From Sporobacter sp963675425 (GTDB lineage Bacteria > Bacillota > Clostridia > Oscillospirales > Oscillospiraceae): a stretch of DNA of 64,000 nucleotides. Location: the NCBI GenBank assembly GCA_963675425.1, contig OY776214.1, forward strand, positions 1,240,001 through 1,304,000, written 5' to 3'. The position numbers were made by a program, and so were the translations under genes. Positions 26,123 through 35,586 of the stretch are shown here, piece after piece; within the stretch, counting starts at the first letter, position 1; each line of letters begins with the position of its first letter. The notes beneath the pieces are model-generated. The model searched no databases. It was given only the letters and a program-made list of their open reading frames with translations, and was not told where the DNA came from.

Positions 26123-26662
26123 ATGAAAGCAACCGGAATAGTACGCCGCATTGATGATCTCGGACGCGTCGTTATTCCAAAAGAGATCCGCCGTACCATG
26201 CGTATCCGCGAGGGAGACCCGCTGGAGATATATACTGAGAAAGACGGCGAAGTCATCTTTAAAAAGTATTCGCCCATGGGCGAATGGTCGGAAAGCGCCA
26301 ATCAGATCTGTGAAACGCTGTATAAGACCTCTGGCTGCTGTGCCGCCGTCGCCGACCGAGACACGTATATATCAGCATGCGGCGTACCAAAGCGGGAATT
26401 GACCGACAAGCATATCAGCAGTGACCTGGAGCAAATCATGGAAGCGCGCCGTCTCTATCAGCGTAAGAGCGGCGAGAAGGGCTTGCCCGTTGTCGACAGC
26501 GTAGACAAGTATGTCATTGAAACGGCAGCCCCCATCATTTCCGAGGGTGATGTTATGGGATGCGTGATCTTCTTCTCCGAAGGCGACAAGGTCCTCGGTG
26601 AGGTCGAGTATAAACTGGCGCAGACTGTTGCCGGTTTTTTAGGCAAGCAGATGGAAAGCTGA
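26123..26662 (+). CDS. spoVT: Stage V sporulation protein T
   Basis: Regulator of 179 aa: N-terminal AbrB-type swapped-hairpin DNA-binding domain (1-50; TGIVRRIDDLGRVVIPKEIR) and C-terminal GAF-like domain (about 55-175). SpoVT tunes forespore gene expression late in sporulation, so the organism is probably a spore former. Length and both domains match the family. GGGAGGG lies upstream of the ATG. It is monocistronic, between terminators on both sides. Confidence 0.92.
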   Translation: MKATGIVRRIDDLGRVVIPKEIRRTMRIREGDPLEIYTEKDGEVIFKKYSPMGEWSESANQICETLYKTSGCCAAVADRDTYISACGVPKRELTDKHISSDLEQIMEARRLYQRKSGEKGLPVVDSVDKYVIETAAPIISEGDVMGCVIFFSEGDKVLGEVEYKLAQTVAGFLGKQMES

Positions 26663-26687
26663 CGGGAAGCCGGATCATCCTCCATAC

Positions 26688-26743
26688 AAAAGCGGTTTTG
26701 CGCGCGCCTGTCAGCTAGACGGCGCGGCGCTGAATCGCTTTTT
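26688..26743 (+). terminator. Terminator after spoVT
   Basis: AAAAGCG...CGCTTTTT closes an imperfect GC-rich stem (GCGCGCGCC / GGCGCGGCGC inside) followed by T-run. Confidence 0.65.
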
Positions 26744-27042
26744 GTATTATTGACACGCCAGGCCTTATTCCCGGCCATCTTGCGTCTAAATACCATTGGA
26801 TATTTATAATATCATCATTCGGCAGACTGACGTACAAGAATGGATATCGACGCTGGCTGTATTAATGTTATTTTTGCGTTAAATATTAATTAAATTTATG
26901 CAAAAATCTTTACTTTTCCGTCACAATATCTATTACATTATAGACTTTTTTAGGCGTTATGATATAATTCGGTAAAGACTATGGAAGATGCGGACATATT
27001 CATTCGCCGGTATGGACGCGGCGGGCTGAAGGAGTTTTGGAT
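26744..27042 (+). other. AT-rich intergenic region with promoter for the two-component pair
   Basis: No gene is seen. A TATAAT box (about 26961-26966, in GATATAATTCGG) with TAGACT about 16 bp upstream is the best promoter for the response regulator gene. The rest is AT-rich without clear repeats. Confidence 0.45.
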
Positions 27043-27720
27043 ATGATTTATTTTGTTGAGGACGACAACAGCATTCGCGAGCTTGTCATATATACCTTGA
27101 ACAGCTCGGGGCTGGAGGCGGTCGGCTTCGAAAAGCCGTCCGAGTTCTGGCGGGCAATGGATACGACAGTACCGAGTCTGGTGCTGTTGGATATTATGCT
27201 GCCCGAGGAAGATGGCCTGGAGATTTTAAAGAAGCTGCGAAGCACGGTATCCACCAAAAAGCTTCCGGTCATCATGCTCACGGCGAAGGGCAGCGAATAT
27301 GACAAAGTGGTGGGGCTCAATTCCGGTGCCGACGATTATATACCCAAGCCGTTCGGCATGATCGAGATGATCGCGCGCATCAAAGCGCTTCTGCGGCGAA
27401 CGGACGAAAATGAAGTCCCCGCGGAATATCAGCTGGGGAATCTTTACGTATGCCCGTCCAAGCATATCGTCAAGGCTGACGGCCAAAATATTTCACTGAC
27501 ACTCAAGGAGTTCGAGATGCTCTGCCTCCTTTTGGAAAACCATGATATCGTTCTGACGCGTGACCAGATTCTTAACAGGGTCTGGGGGTATTCCTTTGAC
27601 GGCGAGAGCAGGACGGTAGATGTACATATACGAACATTGCGTCAAAAACTCGGCGGCGCCGGCGAATATATCAAGACAGTGCGCGGCATTGGTTATAAAA
27701 TTGCCGCCGCTGCCGGATAA
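27043..27720 (+). CDS. OmpR/PhoB-family response regulator
   Basis: Protein of 225 aa: receiver domain (1-120) with the acidic pair Asp7-Asp8, phospho-acceptor Asp50 (LLDIMLP) and LTAKG Lys. The C-terminal winged helix (about 130-225) contains RTVDVHIRTLRQKLG. ATG 27043 is chosen over TTG 27037 since AAGGAG is then eight bases away. The kinase gene follows after 13 bp. The pairing resembles PhoB-PhoR of Firmicutes, and a phosphate role is possible, but no pst or pho gene is in the window. Confidence 0.9.
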   Translation: MIYFVEDDNSIRELVIYTLNSSGLEAVGFEKPSEFWRAMDTTVPSLVLLDIMLPEEDGLEILKKLRSTVSTKKLPVIMLTAKGSEYDKVVGLNSGADDYIPKPFGMIEMIARIKALLRRTDENEVPAEYQLGNLYVCPSKHIVKADGQNISLTLKEFEMLCLLLENHDIVLTRDQILNRVWGYSFDGESRTVDVHIRTLRQKLGGAGEYIKTVRGIGYKIAAAAG

Positions 27721-27733
27721 GGCTTCGTCATTT

Positions 27734-29083
27734 ATGAGTAGAAGAATTTTCTGGGGTATTTTTCTCGTCGCCGTTCTGGCTATTTTGGCGTGCCTGGCAC
27801 TCATTTTAGGAATGGACTACCGCGCTTACGTGGCGGAGCACGAGGAAAAGGTCAAAGAGGAAACGGAATATATCCTCAAAGGCGTCGAGCAAAGCGGGCT
27901 CGTTTATTTAGACAGCCTGGATCAGAATCTCGAGCTGCGCATCACCTGGATTAACGCCGACGGGACGGTGCTCTATGACAACGTTGCCGATGCCGAAACG
28001 ATGGAAAACCACGCTGAACGCGATGAGATTAAGCAGGCCCTGTCAACGGGCGTCGGGCAGAGCAGCCGCGAATCCGACACGTTATCCGAACAAATGATCT
28101 ATTATGCCGTCCGGGGTGCGGATGGTACAGTGCTGCGGACGGCCACGCTGGAAAAAACGCTTGCGGCCAGAGTCACCGTTATAATTAAGCCTATGATTGT
28201 TATTTTGGTGGTTGCCATCGGCGCGTCGCTGCTGCTGGCGTACCGAATATCCAAAAGCATTATCCGGCCGATCAATTCCATTGACTTTGAGTATCCGGAG
28301 CGCAGCAAGGTCTATAGGGAGCTCCACCCGCTGCTGGAGCGGATTGCCCATCAAAACAGTATCATCGACAAGCAGATGAACGAGCTGAAGATGGAGCATG
28401 AAGCGCGCGAAAAAATGCGCCGTGAGTTTACCGCCAACGTGTCGCATGAGCTTAAAACACCCCTGACCTCGATATCCGGCTTTGCGGAGATTATGCGCAA
28501 TGGCATGGTGAAAAGTGAGGATATTACGCGCTTTGCCGGCTATATTTACGACGAGGCACAGCGGCTGATTTCACTGGTGGGAGACATAATCAAGCTCTCA
28601 CAGCTCGACGATAACGAGCTGCCTGTTAAAAAAGTTCGGATTGACCTGTACGATGCGTGCGAGTCGGTCATGACGTCGCTGAGGCCTGCGGCTGAGGCCA
28701 AGGGCGTGACGGTGGAGCTCACGGGACAGCATGCCAACATATTCGGCGCCGAGCAGATTATCGACGAGATCATCCACAATCTGTGCGACAACGCGATTAA
28801 ATACAATAAGGAAAACGGGAAGGTAACGATTTCTGTCGACAAGCGCGGCAAGGAGGTCGAGCTCACGGTCACCGATACGGGCATCGGCATCCCGGAAACA
28901 GATCAGGTGCGCGTCTTTGAGCGGTTTTACCGCGTTAATAAAGGCAAGTCCAAGCAGATGGGCGGCACAGGTCTCGGCCTGTCGATCGTTAAACACGGCG
29001 CGGCGTATCACAGCGCGCGCATTGTCTTAAACAGCGTGCCCGACGTCGGGACAACCGTCAAGATCATTTTTAAAACATTATGA
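27734..29083 (+). CDS. PhoR-like sensor histidine kinase
   Basis: Membrane kinase of 449 aa. TM1 is at 6-26, an extracytoplasmic sensor domain at about 30-148, TM2 at 149-169, a short linker, then HisKA with His238 (FTANVSHELKTP). HATPase_c follows, with an N box (HNLCDNAIKYN), G1 (DTGIGIP) and G2 (GGTGLGLSI). The start is the ATG at 27734, after the regulator stop. The frame from 27620 overlaps that gene and is not real. The layout matches PhoR without a PAS domain. The signal is unknown. Confidence 0.9.
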   Translation: MSRRIFWGIFLVAVLAILACLALILGMDYRAYVAEHEEKVKEETEYILKGVEQSGLVYLDSLDQNLELRITWINADGTVLYDNVADAETMENHAERDEIKQALSTGVGQSSRESDTLSEQMIYYAVRGADGTVLRTATLEKTLAARVTVIIKPMIVILVVAIGASLLLAYRISKSIIRPINSIDFEYPERSKVYRELHPLLERIAHQNSIIDKQMNELKMEHEAREKMRREFTANVSHELKTPLTSISGFAEIMRNGMVKSEDITRFAGYIYDEAQRLISLVGDIIKLSQLDDNELPVKKVRIDLYDACESVMTSLRPAAEAKGVTVELTGQHANIFGAEQIIDEIIHNLCDNAIKYNKENGKVTISVDKRGKEVELTVTDTGIGIPETDQVRVFERFYRVNKGKSKQMGGTGLGLSIVKHGAAYHSARIVLNSVPDVGTTVKIIFKTL

Positions 29084-29120
29084 AAACGGCTGCCTCACTT
29101 AATAGGCGGCAGCCTTCAGT

Positions 29121-29156
29121 TTGACAAAAAAGCCGCTTCCGCGGCTTTTTTGTCAA
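29121..29156. terminator. Bidirectional terminator with perfect 16-bp stem
   Basis: TTGACAAAAAAGCCGC-TTCC-GCGGCTTTTTTGTCAA. It ends the kinase gene and the convergent MerR gene. The hairpin at 63300 has the same AAAAAGCCGC core. Confidence 0.9.
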
Positions 29157-29169
29157 TTTGAGCCCTTTA

Positions 29170-29907
29170 TCATTCGGAACAATATAGTCGGATGGCCTGG
29201 GAGAGAAAAGCGGCTGTACCGGGGCCGTAACGGTCGATATTGCGTTTAAAGCGCTCATCGGACGTATACAGCTCGCCAAGTCCCTGGAGTATCTCGTCGG
29301 TGCAGCTGTAGTGATACGCCGATATGTGCGCCTGCCATTGCCGGACAATCTGCTGTACCGCCGGGTCTGCCGGGGACCGGTTTTTCATTTCAGCAAACGC
29401 TGAAAATAGGGCGTCTGCCTCATTCATCATCCGGACGGTTTCATCATCCGTGCGTTTTTTGTCCCGTTCGCCGCTTTGCCGCCAGGCGTCCGTCTGGCCC
29501 CAGCGCTCCCGGGCTTCAGCGGCATACTGCTGTCTGACAGCTTGATAATCGCTTATTGAAGATTTGTTTTGATCCATTGTGTGGTCACCTCCTAAGGTTT
29601 CGTCGACAAGCCGGATCAGCTCGCCGATATGCTGCTGCTTTAAGACCAGCAGCTCGCGGTGCCGGTGCAGCGCCAGCGCCTGGTCGTGATCCGGGCGGGA
29701 AAGGATGCGCTGGATTTCCTTCAGTGAAAACTCCAGCTCGCGGTAAAACAGGATCTGCTGCAGCCGCGCGAGCTTCCGGTCGTCGTAAAACCGGTAGCCG
29801 GCCTCGGTCACATCCGATGGCTTTAAAAGGCCGATCGCATCATAATGGCGCAGGGTGCGTATACTCACGCCTGCAAGCTTTGCTGTTTCGCCGATGGACA
29901 GTCTCAT
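29170..29907 (-). CDS. MerR-family regulator with TipAS-like antibiotic-recognition domain
   Basis: Regulator of 245 aa: N-terminal MerR winged helix (SIGETAKLAGVSIRTLRHYD), coiled coil to about residue 105, and a C-terminal helical domain (about 115-245; ALFSAFAEM, QQIVRQWQAHISAYHYSCT, YGPGTAAFL) matching the TipAS ligand-binding fold. TipA-type proteins bind thiopeptide-like or hydrophobic compounds and activate efflux or stress genes. No target transporter is adjacent. The gene is monocistronic. Confidence 0.88.
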   Translation of the reverse strand: MRLSIGETAKLAGVSIRTLRHYDAIGLLKPSDVTEAGYRFYDDRKLARLQQILFYRELEFSLKEIQRILSRPDHDQALALHRHRELLVLKQQHIGELIRLVDETLGGDHTMDQNKSSISDYQAVRQQYAAEARERWGQTDAWRQSGERDKKRTDDETVRMMNEADALFSAFAEMKNRSPADPAVQQIVRQWQAHISAYHYSCTDEILQGLGELYTSDERFKRNIDRYGPGTAAFLSQAIRLYCSE

Positions 29908-30013
29908 TCGCGTGCCTCCTTAACAGATTGTTCTCACCGCTAAAACGAGTATAGAGGGTGACGCTGCGTTACAGTCAAGACTTTTCATGAAAAAATTTAA
30001 GACCATATCAAAA

Positions 30014-30037
30014 GGGAGCGGAAATATGTCCGCTCCC
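30014..30037 (-). terminator. Intrinsic terminator of hpf
   Basis: GGGAGCGGA and TCCGCTCCC, 9-bp stem. On the minus strand it is followed by TTTTGATATGG. Confidence 0.8.
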
Positions 30038-30061
30038 CGTTATTTCAGGCAATAATTGTTT

Positions 30062-30604
30062 TTAGTCCTGGCCCTCAATCAGGCCGTAATCGCCGTCTTT
30101 GCGTCGATAGAGGACAGAAAAAGCGTCCCGGTTCTCGTGATTTTTGAACACGAAGAATTCATGCCCTAAAAGGTTCATTTGTAAAATGGCTTCTTCCGGG
30201 GTCATCGGCTTGAGCGGGAACTGTTTGACGCGTGTGATCAAAAACTCCTGTTCTTCCTCGTCGTCGGGCAGGAAGCTGACCGACGGTTTGACCTCACGCT
30301 CAAAGGCGCCGTCGCGCAGGCGCTTGGCCAGACGCGTCTTGTTTTTCCGGATCTGTCTTTCAATAGCGCCTACGGCGGAATCGATGGAGGCGTACATGTC
30401 GCTCGTCGTCTCCGTCACGCGGTAGAAGATACCATTGTTGTTGAGCGTGACCTCGATTTTGTGGCGGCCTCTTTCGATCCCAAACGTTACGAATGCCTCC
30501 GACTCGATTTTGAAGAAGCGGTCCAGCTTGCCGATTTTCTTCTCCGCGTAATCGCGAAGATCACTTGAAACTTCGACCTTCTTTTCCGTAAATGTAAATT
30601 TCAT
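30062..30604 (-). CDS. hpf: Ribosome hibernation promoting factor, long form
   Basis: Protein of 180 aa: N-terminal S30AE domain (about 1-100) that occupies the decoding centre of idle ribosomes, a linker, and a C-terminal dimerisation domain (about 122-175; FPLKPMTPEEAILQMNLLGH) typical of long HPF, which pairs 70S into 100S. The ATG at 30604 (MKFTFTEKK) is preferred, since AAGGAG is nine bases upstream. The ATG three codons earlier directly abuts the Shine-Dalgarno. Confidence 0.92.
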   Translation of the reverse strand: MKFTFTEKKVEVSSDLRDYAEKKIGKLDRFFKIESEAFVTFGIERGRHKIEVTLNNNGIFYRVTETTSDMYASIDSAVGAIERQIRKNKTRLAKRLRDGAFEREVKPSVSFLPDDEEEQEFLITRVKQFPLKPMTPEEAILQMNLLGHEFFVFKNHENRDAFSVLYRRKDGDYGLIEGQD

Positions 30605-30807
30605 TCGAGTCATCTCCTTTTCATGTGATACGGACGGGTTAAGGGTTGTCCCTACTTTATTGTACCATAATTCGTCGCGGTTGAATAGTCAAAGTTATGT
30701 GCCGAAAAGGCCGGTTTAATACGGCCTGAGGTATAAAAAAGCCAGAGGACTGATATAAGCTCTTAGATAAATATTCGCCGCCGAATGACCTCGTTTAGTC
30801 AATGCGG

Positions 30808-31650
30808 CTATACGATGCAGCCGGCGTGGCGTGTGGCGTGGCAGCTCATCGTCACAACGCACGGTAGGCCGGCAATATGCGTCGGATACGGCTCGATGAA
30901 AACGGCAACGGCTGTCGTCCGTCCGCCGAAGCCCTGCGGCCCAATGCCGAGCGCGTTGATTTTCTCCAGCAGCCGCGCTTCCATGTCTGCGTAAAACGGA
31001 TCCGGGTTTGGCTCTCCCGCGTCGCGCAGCAGCGCGCGCTTGGATAAAAGCGCCGCCTGCTCAATGGTTCCGCCCAGGCCGACGCCCAGGATAACAGGCG
31101 GGCAGGGGTTGGACCCGGCGCGCTCAACCGAACCGACAATAAAGTCCTCTATTGTTCCGATGCTGTCAGATGGCAAAAACAGGCGCATGGTGCTCATGTT
31201 TTCGCTGCCAAAGCCCTTGGGTGCGACCGTCAGCGCGATGTGTTCTCCGGCCACAAGCCGCGTATGGATGACGGCAGGCGTGTTGTCCTCGGTATTTTCC
31301 CGTCGGATCGGGTCGCGCACGATGGATTTACGGAGATATCCGTGCTCGTAGCCTCGGCGGACACCCTCGTTGACGGCGTCCTCAAAAAGGCCGCCGGTAA
31401 TATGCACATCCTGCCCGATATCGGCATATACAATGGCCATACCCGTGTCCTGACAGATGGGCAGACCTGTCGCCGCGGCCAGCTTAAAGTTTTCTACAAT
31501 ATCGTTAAGCGCGGCCGCTCCGGCGGGGGACACCTCACGTTCGGCGGCACGCTCTAAAAGCACGCACAAATCCTCCGGCAGACGGACGGCGGCCTCAATA
31601 CAAAGCCGTTCAACGGCGTCCGTAATGCTGGCGCTGGTGATTTCTCTCAT
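30808..31650 (-). CDS. Class I fumarase / tartrate dehydratase, alpha subunit, without beta subunit nearby
   Basis: Alpha (Fe-S) subunit of 280 aa of two-subunit fumarate hydratase or L-tartrate dehydratase. Cys66 (PICQDTG), Cys183 (NPCPP) and Cys270 (MSCHATRH) fit the three ligands of the labile [4Fe-4S] cluster. Start MREITSAS is chosen because CGGAGG lies eight bases upstream. The beta-subunit gene usually follows at once, but neither side has one (hpf downstream, nfo upstream), so it must be unlinked or lost. The substrate (fumarate or tartrate) cannot be decided from the alpha subunit. Confidence 0.85.
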   Translation of the reverse strand: MREITSASITDAVERLCIEAAVRLPEDLCVLLERAAEREVSPAGAAALNDIVENFKLAAATGLPICQDTGMAIVYADIGQDVHITGGLFEDAVNEGVRRGYEHGYLRKSIVRDPIRRENTEDNTPAVIHTRLVAGEHIALTVAPKGFGSENMSTMRLFLPSDSIGTIEDFIVGSVERAGSNPCPPVILGVGLGGTIEQAALLSKRALLRDAGEPNPDPFYADMEARLLEKINALGIGPQGFGGRTTAVAVFIEPYPTHIAGLPCVVTMSCHATRHAGCIV

Positions 31651-31904
31651 GGGCGCAACCTCCGATACGATTAATTTCAATAGGCCTTAAGTAAAAAGTA
31701 GTGGTTTTATTTTAGCATCCGGCCCAAAATAGCACAATGACTTTGTTTTTTTCTTGTGTTATAATACAGGCATTACAGAATTTGTAACGACCATTTTTGC
31801 TATTTTAACCGCTTGGCCGGGATTTACCGTAAAATGAGGTTATAGCAAGCGGCGATTATGTAATAATTTTACTATAGATAATCCAATGCATAGAAAGGGA
31901 ACCC

Positions 31905-32738
31905 ATGTTTAAAATAGGCTGCCATCTGTCCTCGTCCAAGGGCTATGTCGCCATGGGCAAGGACGCCATATCCATAAATGCCAACGTCTTTCAGTTTTTT
32001 TCGCGCAACCCCCGCGGCGGCGCCGTTAAGGCGCTCGACGAGAAGGACATCGCGGAATTTTTGAAGCTCGCGGCGGAAAACGGTATTACGGAATTTTTAG
32101 TGCACGCGCCGTATACGCTCAACGCCTGCGCGGCCAAAGAGCATCTGAGGATATTCGCGCGGGAGACTATGGCTGACGATCTCCGGCGTCTGGAGTACCT
32201 GCCGGGTAACTTCTACAATTTTCATCCCGGCAGCCATGTTGGACAGGGGATTGACGCCGGCATTGATCTGATCGCGTCGGCGTTAAACGAGGTGCTTAAA
32301 CCCGAGCAGACGACGACAGTGCTTTTGGAGACCATGGCGGGTAAGGGCTCCGAGGTCGGCGGGCGCTTTGAGGAGCTGCGCGCGATTATCGATAAGGTCA
32401 TGCTCAATGAGAAGATGGGCGTTTGCCTGGATACCTGTCATATCAACGACGCCGGCTACGACGTCGTGAATGATCTGGATGGCGTGCTGGCCGAGTTTGA
32501 CCGTGTTATCGGGCTGGAGCGCCTGCGGGCCATTCATTTAAACGACAGCAAGAACGCCTTCGGCAGCCACAAGGACCGGCATGAGACGATCGGCAACGGC
32601 GAGCTGGGACTTGACGCCATTGCGCGCGTTATCAATCATCCCCGCCTGCGCCATCTGCCGTTTTACCTTGAAACGCCGAACGAGCTGGAGGGGTACGCTG
32701 CCGAGATCAAGCTGCTTCGGGGCCTGTACGAGGAATAA
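31905..32738 (+). CDS. nfo: Deoxyribonuclease IV (AP endonuclease)
   Basis: TIM-barrel Zn endonuclease of 277 aa that cleaves DNA at abasic sites. Family landmarks: GCHLS near the start, VHAPYTLN (about 66), NFHPGSHVG (about 105), VLLETMAGKG, CLDTCHINDAGYD, HLNDSK and DRHETIGNGELG, which together carry the nine metal ligands. Full family length. It begins a run of three tightly packed genes (zincin 3 bp later, then Nudix with an 11-bp overlap). Confidence 0.93.
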   Translation: MFKIGCHLSSSKGYVAMGKDAISINANVFQFFSRNPRGGAVKALDEKDIAEFLKLAAENGITEFLVHAPYTLNACAAKEHLRIFARETMADDLRRLEYLPGNFYNFHPGSHVGQGIDAGIDLIASALNEVLKPEQTTTVLLETMAGKGSEVGGRFEELRAIIDKVMLNEKMGVCLDTCHINDAGYDVVNDLDGVLAEFDRVIGLERLRAIHLNDSKNAFGSHKDRHETIGNGELGLDAIARVINHPRLRHLPFYLETPNELEGYAAEIKLLRGLYEE

Positions 32739-32741
32739 GCG

Positions 32742-33116
32742 ATGGTTACAATTACGCATATGCAGGAGCTGCTGGACGAGATCGCCGCCGAGCTGCCGGA
32801 GGAGCTTTTCGCAGAGCTTAACGGCGGTATCGTGCTGCTGCCGGAAGCAAAAAAACATGAAAAGGGCGGCGATATTTACATACTCGGCGAGTATCACCGC
32901 GGCGGACTGATGGGCCGGTATATCTCCATCTACTACCGGTCCTTCTACTATGTCTACGGCGATCTCGGCGAGGAAGAGCTGAAGGAAAAACTGCGCGGCA
33001 CGGTCCGCCATGAGTTCCGGCACCACATCGAATCGTTGGCCGGTTCGGATGATCTGGAGCGAATCGATGAGGAAAATATTGAACACATGACAGAAGGCGA
33101 GCAGGATGACCGATAA
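32742..33116 (+). CDS. Zincin-like metallopeptidase family protein
   Basis: Protein of 124 aa of the small zincin family, whose hallmark HEFRHH (90-95) provides the HExxH zinc site. No signal or membrane segment. The biological role of the family is not established. The gene starts 3 bp after nfo and overlaps the Nudix gene by 11 bp, so the three are co-transcribed and translationally coupled. Confidence 0.82.
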   Translation: MVTITHMQELLDEIAAELPEELFAELNGGIVLLPEAKKHEKGGDIYILGEYHRGGLMGRYISIYYRSFYYVYGDLGEEELKEKLRGTVRHEFRHHIESLAGSDDLERIDEENIEHMTEGEQDDR

Positions 33117-33762
33117 GCAATGCGCCCGCTTTTCGGAAGACGAACGGGGCTTGAACATACAGGATTTTGCCGGACGGCAGCCGCTGATGATCGGCGAAAA
33201 CCGGCTAAAAAAATATGCGGTTTTAGTACCGCTGATTCAAACGCCCGGCGGCACGGCCATTCTTTTTGAGCGGCGGTCCGACACACTGCGCCGCCAGCCG
33301 GGCGAAATCTGCTTTCCGGGCGGAAAGCTCGAGGCGGATGAGACGCCCCAGGCGTGCGCCGTGCGCGAGACAACCGAGGAGCTTTGTATCCTTGAGCGTC
33401 AGGTCCGGATATACGGACCGGGCGATGTCTTTGTGTCGCCGTTTAATCTGGTCATCTATCCGTTTATCGGTTTGCTGAAGGATTACCGGAATACTTGTAA
33501 TCCCGAGGAGGTGGCGGAGGTTCTGGCCGTTCCGCTGGCGTATTTTCTGAGTCACCGCCCCGAAAATTACAAAAGCACGGTCGTCAGCCAGCTGCCGGGG
33601 GATTTTCCTTACGAGCGTATCCCCGGCGGTGAGAACTACCCGTGGGCTACCGGGACCCACGATATCCTGTTTTACCAGTACGAACAGCACCTGATCTGGG
33701 GCATTACGGCACTCATCGTACAGTCGGCCGCGGAGCTTATCGGCCGGTACAATCTGGGCTAA
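33106..33762 (+). CDS. Nudix hydrolase, CoA-pyrophosphatase type
   Basis: Protein of 218 aa. The Nudix box runs from Gly73 to about 95: Glu79, Arg87-Glu88 and Glu91-Glu92 in the G-x5-E-x7-RE-x2-EE spacing. The FERRSDTLRRQPGEICFPGG stretch just before it is typical of the NudL/CoA diphosphatase branch that hydrolyses CoA and its thioesters to 4'-phosphopantetheine. Such housecleaning would suit a cell making many acyl-CoAs, but that link is inference. It is coupled to the zincin gene. Confidence 0.85.
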   Translation: MTDKQCARFSEDERGLNIQDFAGRQPLMIGENRLKKYAVLVPLIQTPGGTAILFERRSDTLRRQPGEICFPGGKLEADETPQACAVRETTEELCILERQVRIYGPGDVFVSPFNLVIYPFIGLLKDYRNTCNPEEVAEVLAVPLAYFLSHRPENYKSTVVSQLPGDFPYERIPGGENYPWATGTHDILFYQYEQHLIWGITALIVQSAAELIGRYNLG

Positions 33763-33821
33763 GCGCAGCTTCATCTCGTATTGACCACGCTGAAAACGCG
33801 TGTTGAAAGGAGAATATGGCG

Positions 33822-35375
33822 ATGCTCAAAAGCAAGGACGATTTAAACTGGCTCGGCGAAGAGCCTGTTGTGGGCGAAGAGGAGATCACTGAAACGATTA
33901 AAACGGAGGTGCTGATTGCCGGCGGCGGCTCAGCCGGGCTGACTGCCGCGGCTGTGGCTGCGGAGCTGGGACTTAGGGTGCTGCTCCTTGAGATCCGGCG
34001 GTTTTTCACGCCAATGCGCAAGGAAATCGGCGCGGTGGGCAGCCGCATCCAAAAAGCTGAGGGTGTCGATATTGACATCCGGGAGCTCGTGCGCCAGCAG
34101 GTTATGTACGCCGACGGCTATATCGACCAGAGGCTTCCGCTCATATGGGCGAGGGAGAGCGGCGGGATGATGGACTGGTACGAAAAGCTCGTTACCGAGG
34201 CCGGCGCGACCATGATGCTTCAGGGCGGTTATCCCTATAAAGTAGAGCCCGGCTCATACACGAAATTTCCAACCGGGCACAATTCAACGTGGCCGAAGGG
34301 CGTGGATGCCGTCAAGGTCATCACCGGGTATGCTAAAAAGCACGGCGCGCAGTTTCGCATGCAGACGGGGCTGGTGAAGCTTTTAAAGAAGGACGGGCGC
34401 GTTACCGGCGCGATTGTAAAAGATATGAAAACCGGCGCGTATTTACGTGTTAATGCCACGAAGGGTGTTATTGTCGCCACGGGCGGGTACGCCAAAAATA
34501 AGGATATGCTTAAAGCGCTGCAGCCGATGACGGCGCGCATGACCGGCTTTACGGTCAGTGAGGGCGCGACGCGGGGCGACGGCATCAAGGCCTGCTTGTG
34601 GGCGGGGGCTAAAATGGACGACTGCCATACATCCATTTTATTCGATCGCTGCGCGATCCTGCCGGACGAGACACCGGCCACGCGCAAAAAAGCCGGCCAT
34701 CCGACGGAGTTTATCGGGCAGCCGTTTTTAAAGGTGGATTTAAGGGGCCGGCGCTTTATTAACGAATCGACGCCGTATGACTTTGTCATCCACCGTGCGT
34801 ACAGCCTGCCCGGCCAGTGCTACTGCGTCATTTTTGATGCCGGTTTTTATGAGGATACAAAGCGGTTTGAGCTGGCGGGCTGTTCCAGGATGCATCCGTT
34901 TAATAACGGCACGCCCTGCAGCCGCCCGTTTGAGGATAACCTGACACTGCTAAACAGCATGGTCCGTGAGGGACGCGTTGTAAAAGCCGATACCATCGGC
35001 GAGCTTGCCGCGGGGCTGGGCATCCCGGCCGATACGCTGGAAAAGACGGTGGCCCGTTATAATGAGCTGTATGATAACCAATGCGACGAGGACTTCGGCA
35101 AGGAGCCCCACCGTTTGTCGGAGATCCGCAAGCCGCCGTATTACGGCGTTCGTTCCTGCGCGTTTCTGCTCGGTACGCTGGACGGCATCCGTATCGATGA
35201 GAATATGAACGCTATGGATGAAAACGGCGACGCCATACCCGGGCTTTACGTCGTCGGAAACGACAGCGGCGGTTACTATGCCCATACCTATATGAATCTT
35301 GCCACCGGCGGCTGCGCCGGCCGCAACATGACCTTTGCGCGGCGGGCCGCGCGCGTTATCGCCGGTAAAGCATGA
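33822..35375 (+). CDS. FAD-dependent fumarate-reductase-like flavoprotein
   Basis: Flavoprotein of 517 aa of the fumarate reductase/succinate dehydrogenase flavoprotein family. The N-terminal dinucleotide motif is IAGGGSAGLTAA, VIVATGGYAKN lies mid-protein, and NDSGGYYAHTYMNLATGGCAGRN at the C terminus closes the FAD site. There is no signal peptide, cytochrome or FMN-binding domain, so it is a soluble reductase. Relatives reduce unsaturated carboxylates such as urocanate, or oxidise steroids. The substrate is unknown. ATG 33822 is chosen (AGGAG nine bases upstream) over 33816, which leaves only three bases. Confidence 0.82.
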   Translation: MLKSKDDLNWLGEEPVVGEEEITETIKTEVLIAGGGSAGLTAAAVAAELGLRVLLLEIRRFFTPMRKEIGAVGSRIQKAEGVDIDIRELVRQQVMYADGYIDQRLPLIWARESGGMMDWYEKLVTEAGATMMLQGGYPYKVEPGSYTKFPTGHNSTWPKGVDAVKVITGYAKKHGAQFRMQTGLVKLLKKDGRVTGAIVKDMKTGAYLRVNATKGVIVATGGYAKNKDMLKALQPMTARMTGFTVSEGATRGDGIKACLWAGAKMDDCHTSILFDRCAILPDETPATRKKAGHPTEFIGQPFLKVDLRGRRFINESTPYDFVIHRAYSLPGQCYCVIFDAGFYEDTKRFELAGCSRMHPFNNGTPCSRPFEDNLTLLNSMVREGRVVKADTIGELAAGLGIPADTLEKTVARYNELYDNQCDEDFGKEPHRLSEIRKPPYYGVRSCAFLLGTLDGIRIDENMNAMDENGDAIPGLYVVGNDSGGYYAHTYMNLATGGCAGRNMTFARRAARVIAGKA

Positions 35376-35434
35376 CAGGCTACATAAGCGATAGCGGTGA
35401 AATATAAGTTAACCTGGAAAACTGGTGCGGTGAA

Positions 35435-35480
35435 ACACTCCCTAATTGACGGACAACGTCATTTAGGGAGTGTTTTCTTT
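35435..35480 (+). terminator. Intrinsic terminator after the flavoprotein gene
   Basis: ACACTCCCTAA (35435-35445) and TTAGGGAGTGT (35463-35473), 11-bp stem, followed by TTTCTTTATG. Confidence 0.85.
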
Positions 35481-35586
35481 ATGTTTTCAAGGGCATCCGC
35501 CTTTGATTGTCCGTTTTATGGGACACTCAAAGCGATATACTGCATACAACAGAAGAAAGTGCCGGTGTAACGACAGGAGGATTATT

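Noticed and set aside
25975..26301. Minus-strand frame of 108 codons
   Set aside because: Most of it is antisense to spoVT and it has no ribosome site.
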